From: Pyrenula massariospora
Lineage: Eukaryota; Ascomycota; Eurotiomycetes; Pyrenulales; Pyrenulaceae
Assembly (NCBI GenBank): GCA_021030905.1
Contig: JAGFMI010000006.1
Span: forward strand, 310,001-374,000
Direction: 5' to 3'
Length of the DNA: 64,000 bases
Numbering within the stretch: position 1 is the first letter of the stretch; every line of letters begins with the position of its first letter. Positions 41,627 to 54,127 of the stretch are shown here, piece by piece. The notes below the pieces were generated by a model. It was not told the origin of the DNA. It did no database searches and worked only from the letters and a program-made list of their open reading frames with translations. The position numbers and the translations under genes were made by a program.

Positions 41627-44487
41627 TCATTTGCCAACCTCACTCCCCCCCGTCCTCTTCCTCTTCAACTCCTCTACACCATCCCCAACTCTAGCACCCG
41701 CAGCCTGCACAACCAGCAAACTCACCCCGCTCTCTCCAAGCACCTTCTCGCCCAGCCGTCCCAACGCGATAATCGCATCGTCGACGCCATGTGCGTGCCT
41801 GCTCATGGAATTGATATCGCTCCCACGGCCCAGTAGCACCATGTTCCCTGCGCCACTGGCGGCTTTGCTGACGTCCTCTTGGATGGTCTCGACGATCTGC
41901 GGGATGGGATCCGTGGACGCGGAGATGGGAAGTGATTTGTGCTGGAAGACGACTCTGGTGGAGAGGGCGTGGGGAAGGTTGTCACGGAGATTGGAGAAGA
42001 GGAATGCGTCGTCTTGGCGCTGACCCGGTGAGATTCGGGTAGGGACGAAAGGCGAGACTACGTTGTTGGAATGAGTGCGCACGAGATCGGTGAATCTAGG
42101 GGTCGAAGGGAGCGGAGTCGCTGGGGAAGACGTAGCATGGACGCCGGACTTGGGGTCAGTCGTCGATGAGTCGGTGGTAGTAGGAGAAGAGGAGGAATCA
42201 ACCTCGAAAAAGACGACGGTAACGGTGACATCTTTGTTTTGGGCAAGACGAAGGGCGAATCGGAGAGCAAAGTGGTCGTCCGGCCCGCCGAAGTAAGGGA
42301 CGAAAAGATGGTGTCCATGGGATTGCGTGATGGGTCGATTGTCGCCCAAGTTGCCGAAGCCGCGGTCAACAAAAACGCCGACATTGGTTTCAGAGGCCTG
42401 CTTGAGGACAGAGGACACAAAATGCGTGTACGGGCCGGTGGCAAGCTGGGTATAGGCGGCTCGCGGAATAAGAGCGTGCGCCCCGGAATCATCTTCAGTC
42501 GTGGAGCCTGACTCACTCCACGGAAGGAGGAGCAGATCCGCGTCGGAATCGGAGGCGCGGGAGAGCAGCGTTTCGGCATAGGAGCGTTCTGGAACAACGG
42601 CTACATCGCCGGCGACGGCAATGGCATTAAATCGTGCGAATGTGCGGAAGGCTTTAACCACAGGGTCAAAGGGGGCGGCCTCCTCGAGCTCGGAGACCTG
42701 CATGACTGACGTATAACGCTCGGTAAGTTCAATGAGCCGGAGGCCATGAATATCGAGAGGCTTGCGCCAGCGTCCCAGAGAGACGGTGTCTCTACGCTCC
42801 GCCGTCGGTTCTTCCGGCACACCTACGAGGTGATGTTTGCGAATTGTTGGCGCGGTTTCGACTTCACGGTCTCCGAGGAGCGCAATAAATTCGAAAAGCC
42901 CGGGTAGAGCGTCAAGGCGGAGGTAGACGAAGAGCTTTTGAATGGAACCAGACGAATGTTTTTCTTGTGCTGCGACCCGTTCACTCAGATTGTCATCCGG
43001 TAGGATTGTATTTCCGTCCCAGTCGATTTTGCCCTTCCTCCAGAGATCAAGCTTCTTCTGGTACCATTCGGGATAAAGTGCGATGGTCAACGGTGTGGTT
43101 GCAAATGTCGTGATAAGAGCCATAACCACGAAGATCGTGAAAGTTCTCTGGCTGAGAATCTTGGCTTGTAGACCGATGTTTAGAACGATAAGCTCGACCA
43201 AACCCTTACAACTCATCATAGCCCCAACGGTGAAGCTTTCTCGCCAGACCATCCCGTTCAGCCGCGACGCTAGCGTCCCCCCAATGAACTTTCCGGAAAA
43301 GGCAACCGCAATGACCCCGATAACGTAGCCCCACGTGATGCCGCTATCAAGGAGACCAAGGTTTGTGCTGAGCCCAGAGAGTGCGAAATAGAGAGGCAAG
43401 AAGATCGTGGTAACAAGGTCTTCAATCTTTTCGGTCATCTTGATCGCAAAGCCGCCGTCGTGCGGACAAATTAAACCAATGACAAATCCACCAAAAATTG
43501 GGTGAATTCCAATGACACCCGTGAAAAATGCGGAAGTCAATGCCAATAGCAGCGTCAACGCAACAACGCTTTGAGTTGGTCCATTCTCGATACTACCAGT
43601 CCGGCGAAGGATAGTCAAGAAGACAGGTCGTATGGCATAGGTCAAGAATAGAATGTATCCCAAAGCGGTCAGAAGCACATAGAGCGCAGTGATACCCGAT
43701 CCACTATTGACGAGAGCCACGCAAAGAGCCAATAGGATCCAACCCACGATGTCATTGCCAACACCTGCTGACAAGGTGATGATACCAACTGGCGTTTGCA
43801 GAAGCTTCAACTCGGTCAGAATGCGGCACAGCACTGGGAATGCTGTGATCGCCATTGCAACGCCAACGAAGAGCATGTAAGTGCCGAAAGCAATAGGTTT
43901 TAAACCAGAATCGCTCCGGAACTGGTGATACAAGCCGTAGGCGATACCACAACCAAGACCAAACGGCAAGGCCATTCCAGCAGCTCCCACTGATAATGCA
44001 GTGCGCCAGTGTTTGAGTAAGAAACGAAGATCGACCTCCAGACCCACCAAGAAGAGAAAAAGTACCAAGCCCAAGTTTGCGACCAAGGTTAGATTTGGCA
44101 TGGACGCATCGGGAAAAATCGCCTGTCTGAATCCTGGGATCCTGCCCATGACCGATGGACCAAGAAGAACACCTCCAATGACTTCTGCGATCACTCGTGG
44201 TTGTCGTAATTTGGAAAGAGGGAAATGAAGCAATCTGCAGAAAACGATAATGATGCCAGCCTGATCACGGGTCTCAGCAGAAAGAAAAATGGCCGGACAT
44301 TGGGAGAGCGCACCTGTATGATGAAGATAATAATCGGGTTTTTAGGATCGTATTTGGAGGGGTCGCCATGTTCAAGAATTCCACCTTGAGCAGCCGCTCT
44401 ATTAGTACTTGAAGTAGTGGCAGATCCTGAGATGGTCTTGGTGACGACCTTGGTGACGGTCTCGGCCACGGTTGGAGAGGCGGCCAT
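41627..44487 (-). CDS. KHA1: K+/H+ antiporter, Kha1 type (CPA2 family)
   Basis: Exchanges K+ (or Na+) for H+ in endomembranes, probably Golgi or endosome, for pH and cation balance. Exon 1 (44487-44314) encodes an N-terminal tail and the first part of helix 1 (PIIIFIIQ). A 53-nt intron (GTGCGC..ATCAG) leads in phase to exon 2 (44260-41627), AGIIIVFCRLLHFPLSKLRQ. Total 935 residues. About twelve hydrophobic segments form the Na/H exchanger domain to about residue 440 (PRVIAEVIGGVLLGPSVMGR, LVLFLFLVGLEVDL, TLSAGVGNDIVGWILLALCV with the Asn-Asp pair of the ion site, FFTGVIGIHPIFGGFVIGL). The long cytoplasmic half has two nucleotide-binding-like (USP-type) segments and Ser/Thr-rich linkers, as in yeast Kha1. 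Confidence 0.9.
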
Positions 44488-45763
44488 GGTAGAAAACTGG
44501 GAAAAACTATGTAAGGCGAAAATGCAGCATAAGGTCTACGGAGGGGCGGGGAAGAAGGTATTTCTATGAAGGAAGCAAGGCTGAGATCGGATTTTCGGCC
44601 AGATAGTTCTCGGGATCAACTAGGTTCACGGGTGGCACAGAAAAAGGAATACAGGCGTTGGAAGCGTATGTAAACAACCGGCGATAAGGCCAGAAATGAA
44701 ACGAAGGGTGGGGCCTGGGGTCCAGTGTTGGTCCGGGGAGTGCTGACATGGAGGGGGGGGGGGAAGGGAATGTGATGGACCTACCACATGAGCAGGATGG
44801 TATGCGCACCTGAAGTGAAGCCGAGAAGCTCACCATAGCGGAATCGACCTCATGACAGTCCAGCCTTCCGCCATTCACCGCAATTCTAACTCTTGAAGCC
44901 GGGGGCGGTTGCGGGTCTGGATCATGTAGCGTTAAAGCCTTCCTAGCCAAGGCGCGCCACTCTCCAGGCCCCCGCTAATAGCGTAGAGGAGAGGGATCAG
45001 GCGAGACGCCATGATATCGCATCATCATCATTGTAATCATGGACATCATCAAGCATTCTTGTCTTCTTGCCGAACCCAAGGCGGAGTCTGCTGAATCGTT
45101 GAAATGTCGTGGTAGGATAGCCTGGTGAAGGGTGGTTTATTTTGAGACGTGTTTGTGAGCCCCCATGAGCAACGGTGCATTGCCGCCGGTAAGGTGCAGC
45201 CGAGACGGCCGGCGCAAACGCACGAGGCATGATTGATCACGGGATCGAGATCCAACAGGCTGGGCATGCGAGGTCGGGGGCTTTACGAATATTATTGGGG
45301 ACTCGGGGAGCTGCGCCCGATGCGCCTCCCGGCTCTTACTGTACATAGTACAGGCCTGTTCGCGAGCCCCCGGAGTCCGGGCGATGATCCCCTCTGCCAG
45401 ATGATCAGATAATGCACGACTCGACACCATTCGCCAACGGTAGCGGCTTGGTAGTATCGCTGAACTACCCCACCCCATTGCAACAATCACCAAAAGCAGC
45501 ATATCGAATGTCATCCCGATTAGGATGCAGTCCTCGTTTAATTTTGTATAAAATATGTCGCATCGTGCTTGATATGCAGTGCAGTACCAAGTGTTGCGCA
45601 ACTACCTACTTCAAGTCGCCAGACATATGTCAAGAAATCTCCATCGCCCGACCCGAAGCCTCTGCTAATTGCGTATGAGACTTCATTCACCTTCGATATA
45701 TACCACTCAATCCGATAAATACTTGCTTTTCACTTATCCTTCTCCCTTAAGTTTTATTCAAAG
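44488..45763. other. Intergenic between KHA1 and AAH1
   Basis: Divergent genes share this 1.3 kb. It contains an 11-base G run at about 44753-44763 and a TATA-like GATATATACC at about 45696-45705, some 60 bases before the AAH1 start. Frames on both strands overlap and lack an ATG or coding character. Confidence 0.45.
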
Positions 45764-46917
45764 ATGTGCAAAGATCCCCTCCACCCGCTACTTGAGGCCC
45801 TGCCTAAATGCGAACATCATATGCATCTGGAAGGATCATTAGAACCCCCCCTCCTCTTCAAGTTGGCCAAGAAGAATGGCATCAGTCTACCAGGCCCTGA
45901 CAAAGATCCAGCCTTTACTTCTATCGAATCTCTGTTAGAAAGATATCAACATTTTGTGTCTTTAGACGATGTGAGTTTCCCAAGTGCATCATCTTCGTTA
46001 AGAGAAGGGCTGTACAGCTTTTGAATTTACTATAGACAAAGGTCTGATCGTTGGAAATGCGCTAGTTCCTCCATTACTATTTTATTGCCATGTCTGCTTT
46101 AGTCACAACCGATGATTTCGAGGCGCTTGCTTGGGAGTATTTCGTACGCGCCAAACATGATGGAGTTGTCCACGCCGAGGTCTTCTTTGACCCCCAAGCG
46201 CACGCAGAACGTGGGGTCGAATACGCAACAGTCCTGAAGGGCTACAAAACTGCATGTGAACGTGCAGAAGCCCAGCTCGGTCTTACTACAGAGCTGATTG
46301 TCTGCTTTCTGCGTCACCTTCCTCTGGATGGTGCGCAGTCAATCTATGACATGGCTTTGCCGGACCTCAAAAGCGGCGTTCTGGCAGGCGTTGGACTAAG
46401 CTCGACCGAAAAGGGGAATCCGCCTCACCTGTACTCCTCCATCTATGCACAAGCGGAAAAGGAGGGTATCCGGCGAACCGCACATGCGGGAGAAGAAGCC
46501 GACGTTAGCTACATGCGCGGAGCCCTTGAAGATCTCCATGTGCAACGTGTTGATCATGGCATCAAGCTTGCCGATGATCCAGCGTTGTTGGCTGATTTTG
46601 TACGAAAGAAGGTCCTTATCACGATGTGCCCTGTTTCGAATGTCAAACTTCGATGCGTTGACACAATGAAGGAACTTCCCGTCCGGACATATCTCGACCA
46701 CAATGTACCCTTCTCTATCAACAGCGACGACCCTGCATATTTTGGAGGCTATATTTTGCATAATTACTGCAGGGTCCAGGAGACCTTTCAACTCATACTG
46801 CCCGACTGGCACAAAATTGCGATCCAGAGCATTGACGGCAGTTGGTGCTCAGAAACCAGGAAAGGCCAGCTTCGCGCGATGGTTGAAAAGTGCATAAGAG
46901 AGTTTGATCAGTTTTGA
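45764..46917 (+). CDS. AAH1: Adenine deaminase
   Basis: Converts adenine to hypoxanthine in purine salvage. Exon 1 (45764-45970) carries the zinc-ligand motif CEHHMHLEGSL and ends at LDD. A 95-nt intron (GTGAGT..GCTAG) leads in phase 0 to exon 2 (46066-46917), FLHYYFIAMSALVTTDDFEA. Total 352 residues, the usual size. Further active-site marks: the FFDPQAH block, RRTAHAGEEA (zinc His and catalytic Glu), VDHGIKLADD, MCPVSNVKLRCV and SINSDDPAYFGGYI (zinc Asp pair). The fungal Aah1 group is distinguished from adenosine deaminase by this PVSN context. Short 5' leader with pyrimidine runs. Confidence 0.93.
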
Positions 46918-48303
46918 GCAGACGTTCCCAAAATTGACGTCGGAATTGTTGCTCACTTCTCCAAGAGCTTTCAATGAAAGCAGTCTCAATCGTGCACGCA
47001 CTCCTTGGAGAGGTTAAAAGCAACCCGTCAGTCTGGCATTTCACCATGATCTGTTTCGACTCAAACGAGTATCAAAGACACCATTTTGATATCTACATTC
47101 CCTAGCCGAGTGATGAGAAAGGACACGGCGTTTACGAACGACGTAACCAGAGGTTGCTCCGAAAAATATGACCCGTCTCGGGCGATAATCTATTACAGTA
47201 ATAACGGGCCTGATTCATGGCGAGGGACACAAATATATTTCTTCGTATTAATGGAACCGAGGTCTGCAAGAAAGGAAAATCAACGGATGGTGGCTTGCCA
47301 CGAGTCCATAATCTGCTTGCATGGAAGTAGTCTGTCCATGCAGGTGCGGCAAACGAGCCGTTGCGTGTGACTGTGTAACTCTGTGAGTGCTCCAGCCACA
47401 ATTGGATGGATGCGGCAACAAAGCAGACATGGGTCCGGTATGTACACTCTGCAATTCTCCACTCCTAGCCTCATGTATCATGGTAGTCCTTATGCAAATT
47501 CAGCAGTCTTTCTTCGTCAGGAAGTGGAGGAGTGGAAGTCATGGAGGCTACAAGATTAGGGTGAGCAACTCCTTTAAAGTCAGCCGCTAGCACTCCAAAG
47601 CCCGAAGGCGATCCTTTAGCAGGTCTAGGGTCGAAGGGCCAAAGCTAGCGCGGCAAACTTGAGCTTCTGCACAAATAGGCGAGTAGGATTTGACCCTCTC
47701 GATCAAGCTGAAGCTTGACTATGAAGGAAGCCAAGACCTAGTGTTCAGCTCCCCAAATTTGGCGTTTTTTGTTTGATGCTTTCCATATTAGTAAAGTTGG
47801 GAGCTTGTATGGTGTCTGTGGCAGCAAGAGCAATCCCACGTTCGAGTAGCTTCGCAGGTTCTCAATTGCTATGGCAATAAAAATGTTGTATGCGCCATGC
47901 CCCTTTCACACGCTGCTATTGCCAGTCGATAAGCGCAGCGCAACGGATTGGGCATCATGCTGTGTCCGCAAGCGGTGTGAATGATCAGCCGTGCCCAGGC
48001 ACCAAAAAGGGCTGGATTGGCGTAACAGCAGGCGGCAGAGAAGGGCGGTTGATCGGCTTCTGCTGAAACTGCATCTTGGAATGCCTGATCTTTCTACCTT
48101 TCTTCCGTCTTCGATCCAGCCAAATATGCTGGATATGCACAAAAGGGGTTATTAATAGCAGATCCCTTTTTCTCACTTGAAACCACATTCCTAGTGCTGG
48201 CCAGTGGCTGCGGCGACCCCACAGCGCCCAAATCTACGCCGCCAACTTGACCGCTGAAATGCTTGGGCACATCAACCGCCCAAACGTTATCGACCGCTGA
48301 TCC
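46918..48303. other. Intergenic, about 1.4 kb
   Basis: No supported gene; several frames of 60-95 codons on both strands without motif or splice support. The last 200 bases should include the promoter of the next gene; no TATA box is evident. Confidence 0.4.
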
Positions 48304-51085
48304 ATGCGTCTATTCAAAAGTAACAACAAGTCGCAGGCGTCCCTGAATATCTACGCCGAGGGACGGTCAACAGATAATTCGCCTGTCACCTCTCCTCCTC
48401 TGTCGCCAGCATATCCGCCGCCCCCACAAGCCTACAGGCCACCGCAAGAAGGTCCGAGTGCCCTTGGCGAGGACCAACAGACAGCCTCTTCCTCAACAAT
48501 AGACGAAACGCCAGCGCGCCTGTCTCCCTCCACACGTCGCCCATCACGCTCGACCAGCCTCCGAAGTAGCTTCTTATATGACGGTCGGCCAACGGTGAAT
48601 GTCGTTGCGCCTAACACACCAGTCTTGGAATCAGCCGTATCCGACGAAGCGGTCCCACGATCACATCAATCTCGACCCAGCATCAGTCCGGTTGACAAAG
48701 ACGCTCGGCGTTCTAAAAGGAGCATATTTAGTCTCGCAAATTCGTCCAAAGTGGAACAGCCTTCGAGGCCGCAAGTTTCACGTACCTTGTCACTTGGCCG
48801 CAGCCTGTCAATAAGAGATATCTCAGACACGCTGCCATCATCATCAAACAGCACAGCCGCTGGCTATCCCGATCGGACATCTTCGCGCGTCGCCTATCCA
48901 TCCACAAGTCCACAGCGCTTAAGACAAGGGCCCACAATTGACCAAGCCTCCCCCTACACTGTCGAAGTCGACGCGAATACTGCCGAGCGCTACTATCATC
49001 CCCAAAAGGGAGAACAGCACGTGCCACCTGCTAGACAGGTGACCGCTAACCTGGCGGACGAGCCTCCACCGTACAGCTCTCCACAGACTTACGCCAAAGA
49101 ATACAAAGCCTTCCAACCACCGCCATCCTCCCAAAATACACACAGTACCACCAACACGTATTTGCCATACCAACCCCAGTCTTCCTCGGACCGACCGTCT
49201 CTGAATATTCAAGACGCATATCAACACAATCGACCGCCATCGCAGCAGTCACTCGGACCTCCTTCTCCTCTCCTACCCCATAGTTCTGCCTTTGATCCTC
49301 GCCAAAGCACACCTGGTCAAGGCAAACCCCAACTGGTCAGCCCGCAACCACAGAGGCCACCTTCACAAGGGACGATGGGAAGGGGGGACGGGCAGGGAGC
49401 AAATATGAGGCAACAAGTGAATCAGCAACAATATCAGCACGTGGAACAACCTCATGGACAGCAGTACCAGCCAACGCCTACTCCTGGACAATCAAGCAAC
49501 AGACTGGTCAGAGAATCTTCAAATAATGTTGATCCAGGAAGAGCATCTCCTCAACCGGTCAGACTGAAAGACGAACTACGAGACGATCTCTCGGTGCTTG
49601 GCTACGTAACCCAGGACGTTCAGGCAATGCTGCGCGACCTCCAGAGCCAAAAACTGGATCTTGCGGCCTTGATGCTTAAGCACCATGAACTTCGAAAAGA
49701 GCCTTACATTGATTTCCAGCTTAGCAAGCATGAAGAGCTGCGTAAGTTTTCTTGTGAGGATTTAACGCTTTTCCGTCGGCTGACTTTTCTGGTTTACAGA
49801 GGCAAAATACTCCAAAGTGAAGAAGTACTATTTTGAGAAGGACGCTCAAGTGAATGCGCTCCAAAATACTGTCGCTCACCAACGATTGTCCATGTCCAAT
49901 ACCTCCCTTGATGATTCCGAATACGCAGCTCGCTTCACACGCCTCGACGGCGCTGTAGGCGAACTCGCCTTCATGTTCCGAGACCAATGGACATCCATTC
50001 CTCCCTGGCTGCAGCACGTTGTGAACCGTGATGCCGTCGCCCTCGGCAAAAAAGAAATGACTGCCGTCGGTCGGGCGTGCATAAGCCGCTGGCTCGTCGA
50101 TGAAATTTTCGACCGTTTCTTTCATCCGTCCCTCGACCGCAATCTCTCTGCACAGCTCAAGATTGTCGAAAAGAACATCCGCCGCTCCGGTCTGTCAAGG
50201 AACATGTCCAACGACGCCGAACGCGACGATCTCATCACAAAAATCATCAATTGGCGCCTAACAACAATAGAAGGCTTAAAACCTTTCATCGACAACCCTC
50301 AAGGCCAAGAACACAACACTTCTTTAAAGCAATACCTCATCGAGAAACTCACCGCCAGCTTAGCCATGAACCTCAAACCGAACGAAAACGATCCCTCAAG
50401 CCCGCCCACCGGCCTCCAACACCACGTCACCTCCGTCATCGACATCGCTCTCACAATCGCTTACCACCTTCCCAGAGAATCCCGAGACATCTATATTGAG
50501 TACTTCATGCCTGGCGCCCTCATCACGGATACCTACATGAAGCTCGAGACCTCCGTTCTCCCGCCTCTGACCACTCCCGTCGCCACACAGGAAGAATCCA
50601 TCGCCGACGTTGCCGAAAACGCGTCTACAAAGTCTGCCGGTGACTCAGGCTCCGTAGCCGAAAATGGCTCCCTGGGCGACCAGATCATCGAGAACAACAG
50701 CACCGAGAGTCGGGAGTCGGCCGAACCATCCCCGCAGGCTACGCAGACCTCGAAGCAGGAGAAGAAGAAGTCCACTTTCCTTGGTCTGGGGAATAGAAAG
50801 CCAACGCCGAACGAAGCGAATGGGAAGAATGCCGCGCAGAAGGAGAAAGAGGCAAAAGAGAAGGCAGAAATGGAGAAGTTGGAGAGGGAGAGGAGGATCA
50901 GGTTTGCGAGTTTCTTGGCGGTGGAGGTTAGGGGAAGGACCGGCACGGGGAGAGGTGGGGAGAAGATTGGGGACGGTGGGAGTGGGCAGTCGCAGCAGGG
51001 GACAGGGGAGGGTAAGCCGCCGGAGGGGAAGGGTGGGGCAAATGTGCTGTACCGGGCGCCGGCTTACGGGTTTGTGCTATCATAG
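48304..51085 (+). CDS. Large disordered protein with a conserved helical core, function unknown
   Basis: Exons 48304-49741 and 49800-51085 flank a 58-nt intron (GTAAGT..TACAG); 907 residues. Residues 1-415 are Ser/Pro/Gln-rich and disordered, starting MRLFKSNNKSQASLN. A helical region starts at about 420 (DELRDDLSVLGYVTQDVQAM) and crosses the intron as a heptad coil (KHEELRQAKYSKVKKYYFEK). A globular helical domain follows, to about 740 (ARFTRLDGAVGELAFMFRDQ, WLQHVVNRDAVALGKKEMTA, CISRWLVDEIFDRFFHPSLD, VTSVIDIALTIAYHLPRESR). The rest is acidic, Lys/Glu-rich and then Gly-rich. I know similar proteins only as fungal hypotheticals. No signal peptide or membrane segment, so probably cytoplasmic, perhaps a scaffold; that role is a guess. 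Confidence 0.8.
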
Positions 51086-52338
51086 AAATGGACTGTGACG
51101 GGAGGGTGGACGTGGAAGAGCATCGAGGTGTTGATACCAGGGAGACACGCAAGCTCTGGTAATAACTTGGCTAGGGACATGGGAGCTCGGGACTGTTGAG
51201 AAGAGAGAGGATCGTGTTTGAAAGACCAGAGCGAGGTGACGGTATGCGTGTTGCGGTGCGGCATTGGGAAACAGGACACCAAAATGGGTGTCGGCATTGT
51301 TAAAGGGTTGGCTAGGTTGAGGTGCATATAGACGATCTGGATTTCGAGACGAGGAGACAGGACTTTCATCTCCAGGTATGGGAAAATCTCACAGAAGTTT
51401 AGGTTTTCGGGGGGAGAGCGAAGAGAATTTCAAAGAGCCTAGTCTCTTAGGGGAGAGGTAGAGGGAGAATAATGAATGACCAATTATTTAGAGGGATCTA
51501 ACGGTCTACAATATGCCCATCTCACTCTGTCGGCAGATATGGGCCGCCAAGGAGCATGTCGTGAAGTTCTACCATCAATTTCCAGTATATTAATAAGAAA
51601 AGTTAAGGCTACATCTCATTTAAAGCTCAGATAGTACTAGTAGTCGACCTTGATCCTTTCCCTTATTACAGACGTAGCTATCTAAAGGTTCCATAAGACC
51701 AGCCAGCCAGAGTCCCTCTGACCTCGATACTCACCCTTAAGCTCCCTACACCATATCCAGACTAACAACACCAGCTCAGATCCACCGCGACCTAAACTCA
51801 CGAGCATCTTAGTCTTCCAATCTGTCACGAAACCAGGTGAGATCTACCATTCCCAGGCGCGAGGGTGACTACCGAAGGATCAACATGCGCTGCCTTCCGA
51901 ACTGTGTCGGATAAAGACTTGGTTCTTCGAGTCCTCTTAGACACATGGGAGTGAGCTGTGTAACGGAGATCGCCAGATCCAATATGGAATATTGCATCTC
52001 TTCTGATCCCGGAGGAACTTCACCGGATCGACTACCACGGTGCACAAAAGACTTTTTCCTCCGCAGAGAAGGTTAGGGCTGGCGGTTTCACTAGAGGATG
52101 AGCTGGATGAATGAGAGGTAACGGGCCAATGTGACTTTCAATTATAGCCGAGCTCTTGTGATTTTCACACTCGCAGATTTTTGTTATAACACTGCTTCCA
52201 CCGGATTGTGGGACTTCTGGCATGGCCGATATGATCTTGACAATAAGGACCAATAACAACAAAGCATGTAAACGCAGAAGAGAAGCCAGAGTCTTCCAAA
52301 TTCCCCTCTCCACCTAGCGATTCCATACTTCCTTTTCC
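51086..52338. other. Intergenic with one half of a diverged repeat pair
   Basis: No supported gene. A minus-strand frame at 52032-52313 has a hydrophobic run but starts with GTG and has no ATG before it. A 70-base segment near 51893-51963 matches, with many transitions, a segment near 55123-55193 (separate entries). Confidence 0.4.
51893..51963 (+). repeat. Diverged direct repeat, copy A (AT-shifted)
   Basis: AAGACTTGGTTCTTCGAGTC and the bases after it align with copy B at about 55123-55193. Most differences are C/T or G/A, with A or T in this copy, as expected from RIP-type mutation of one copy. Confidence 0.6.
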
Positions 52339-52881
52339 TCACTCTCCGATAACGTCACCAAAATCATTCCCATGTTCTTCACCCCAGTCCGCGCCCCAGT
52401 CCCAGTCTTCCGCACCGGTATCCGTTTGATACCCTTCAAACTCTTCCTCGGGAACGTGGACGCCTACAGTGCCGGTATCTTGTGCGGCAGGTTCGCCCGA
52501 AGGCTCGGCGGCCTCATTTCCATTTCCATCTTCCGAGCCTTCGTCTGCGGAGCCGGCGTACGAATAATCATCAATCTCAAGCAGTGGATACTGCTCCAAG
52601 TATGACGGCTCCGGTGCAATAAGCGTCTCATCTTTGACTATATCTCCCATGAGCCATGCCGTCCTGGCATCTCTCGACAGCCGGAATCCGCGATCGGCGA
52701 GAGCAGCAAACTGGCGAAGCGGGCGGCGGCGTTAGTACGTTTGCCTCTGGCTGGATGGTGGAGGGGTGAAAGTAAGGGGGCAGCCTTACTAAAGAGAAAA
52801 AGGCGACGAGGACGGGGTTGTCTCTCTTTTGCTGACTGGGATGGTAGGATTGAGCAAACCACGATTCACGTTCACGGCCAT
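52339..52881 (-). CDS. Small acidic-tail protein, three exons, function unknown
   Basis: Modelled as exon 1 52881-52876 (ATG GCC only), exon 2 52831-52790 and exon 3 52710-52339, all phase 0; donors GTGAAC and GTAAGG; 139 residues. The N-terminal half is ordered and well composed: QKRDNPVLVAFFSLFAALAD, then RGFRLSRDARTAWLMGDIVK and LEQYPLLEIDDYSYA. The second half is Glu/Asp/Gly-rich and ends with a Trp/Asp repeat (EDWDWGADWGEEHG). The splice between exons 2 and 3 is convincing because it joins a hydrophobic helix cleanly; the six-base first exon is the weakest part. Probably a conserved fungal protein that I cannot name. Confidence 0.6.
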
Positions 52882-53290
52882 GCAGATGCAGGCGATTGCT
52901 GTCAGTCTGCCCTTGAAGCCTCAACCTTGGATCTATTACATGCTTTACTGCGTCTAATTTTCAGCATAATAATGTTTGTTATGGGGAAAAGAAAGAGGGA
53001 CTTGGTCAGGATGAAGCGCAAGGTGTTGATCAACGGGCACCGTGCAGGACGCAGGATCTGGCTTACTGCTCCAAGGCGGCAGCTGACACGTCTATAACAA
53101 TGAAGTTAGCTGACGATTTGGTATCGTGGCTGGGATTAACAGACTGCGTGCAAGAGTATAAAGGGTATGAGAACCCGAAAATTATCAATACCGTGGCTCC
53201 GTGGGTAAGCAGAGACTAATGCCGTTTTAAAATATGATGCCTTTTCTAAGGGCGGTATGTCGTCGAGACTCGTGCAGCAAGTTGGACTCT
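52882..53290. other. Intergenic
   Basis: About 400 bases with no supported gene; upstream side of the small acidic-tail gene and downstream side of the secreted-protein gene. Confidence 0.45.
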
Positions 53291-54127
53291 TTAATGGAAA
53301 ATCGCATATCTAGCGTAGAATGCACTCCCATCAGCAACTAGCGAAAGTAGAATGGCCAATGGTAGACGAACCGTGACGGTCGCTCTTAGATCAGGCTGGC
53401 CTGCTAACGGCTCAGCGGTTTTCCGCGTATAGACTGCCGCTGCTACGAAAGCATCTATTTGCCCTGGGGTACCGCAACTATGATAACCATCCCACAACAT
53501 CCCGTTTTCCTCGTCTATGTATTCTCGATACTGCTCGGCAGGATGCCACCGCGGATCTTGCATCTCAATACGTGATTTTTGTGGCACATGGTTAGGAGGT
53601 AACGGTGGCTGAGGGTCATCTCGAGGTTTCCAACGAATGTCATTGTCACAATAGTACCGGAAATTTGCCTTTTCCCGATCGTTATTTGGAACGTGCACAA
53701 GTCCAGATATACCAGGCTCTACCCCAGGGTGACCCAGGACACCTGACACGGACGAGTTAGTTACTCAGACGCCTGGTGTCTGAGGTCGCTACGTACGTAT
53801 AATTTTCTCAAAATGCGCCTCATACGTTTGTTCATCTGGCCACTGGGCCAAATATGAATCTGTGAAGGTGAGATTGAAATAGTAGTGCATTATTGGATCT
53901 GACTCGTTCATTAATCGTTGAGCGGCACTGTTTGCCCACTGTTGCATTTCTATGAAAGCCTTTTGAACACGGTCTCGGTCTTCGAAACGACCGCCTCCGA
54001 AGCGACGAGAACATGATTCGTCAATCCAATAGGTAAGCGGCTCCTGGTCTAGAGGAGAGGCTGCCTGCAATATTAACGGGAAGGCAAGCAGTAAAAGCGC
54101 CAGGGAAATATTCATAGCTTGGAACAA
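53291..54127 (-). CDS. Small secreted protein, metallopeptidase-like N-terminus without HExxH
   Basis: Exon 1 (54127-53797) and exon 2 (53742-53291) with a 54-nt intron (GTACGT..GTCAG, branch CTAAC): 260 residues, or 256 if the second Met is used. A signal peptide (MNISLALLLLAFPLILQAAS) precedes YWIDESCSRRFGG, an Ile-Asp-x-Ser-Cys beginning that I associate with secreted deuterolysin-like fungal proteins. A helical block with WANSAAQRLMNESDP follows, then YYFNLTFTDSYLAQWP. Exon 2 holds NFRYYCDNDIRWKPRDD and LWDGYHSCGTPGQIDAFVAA. I do not see an HExxH zinc motif, so an active metallopeptidase is doubtful. The last 30 residues are hydrophobic enough for a membrane or GPI signal (LPLAILLSLVADG). 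Four or more Cys support secretion. Confidence 0.65.

Noticed and set aside
44564-44950. 128-codon minus-strand frame upstream of KHA1
   Set aside because: Begins with TTG, has no ATG, and reads as low-complexity sequence.
52032-52313. Short minus-strand frame with a hydrophobic N-terminus resembling a signal peptide
   Set aside because: Begins with GTG; the first Met lies after the hydrophobic run, and no upstream exon was found.
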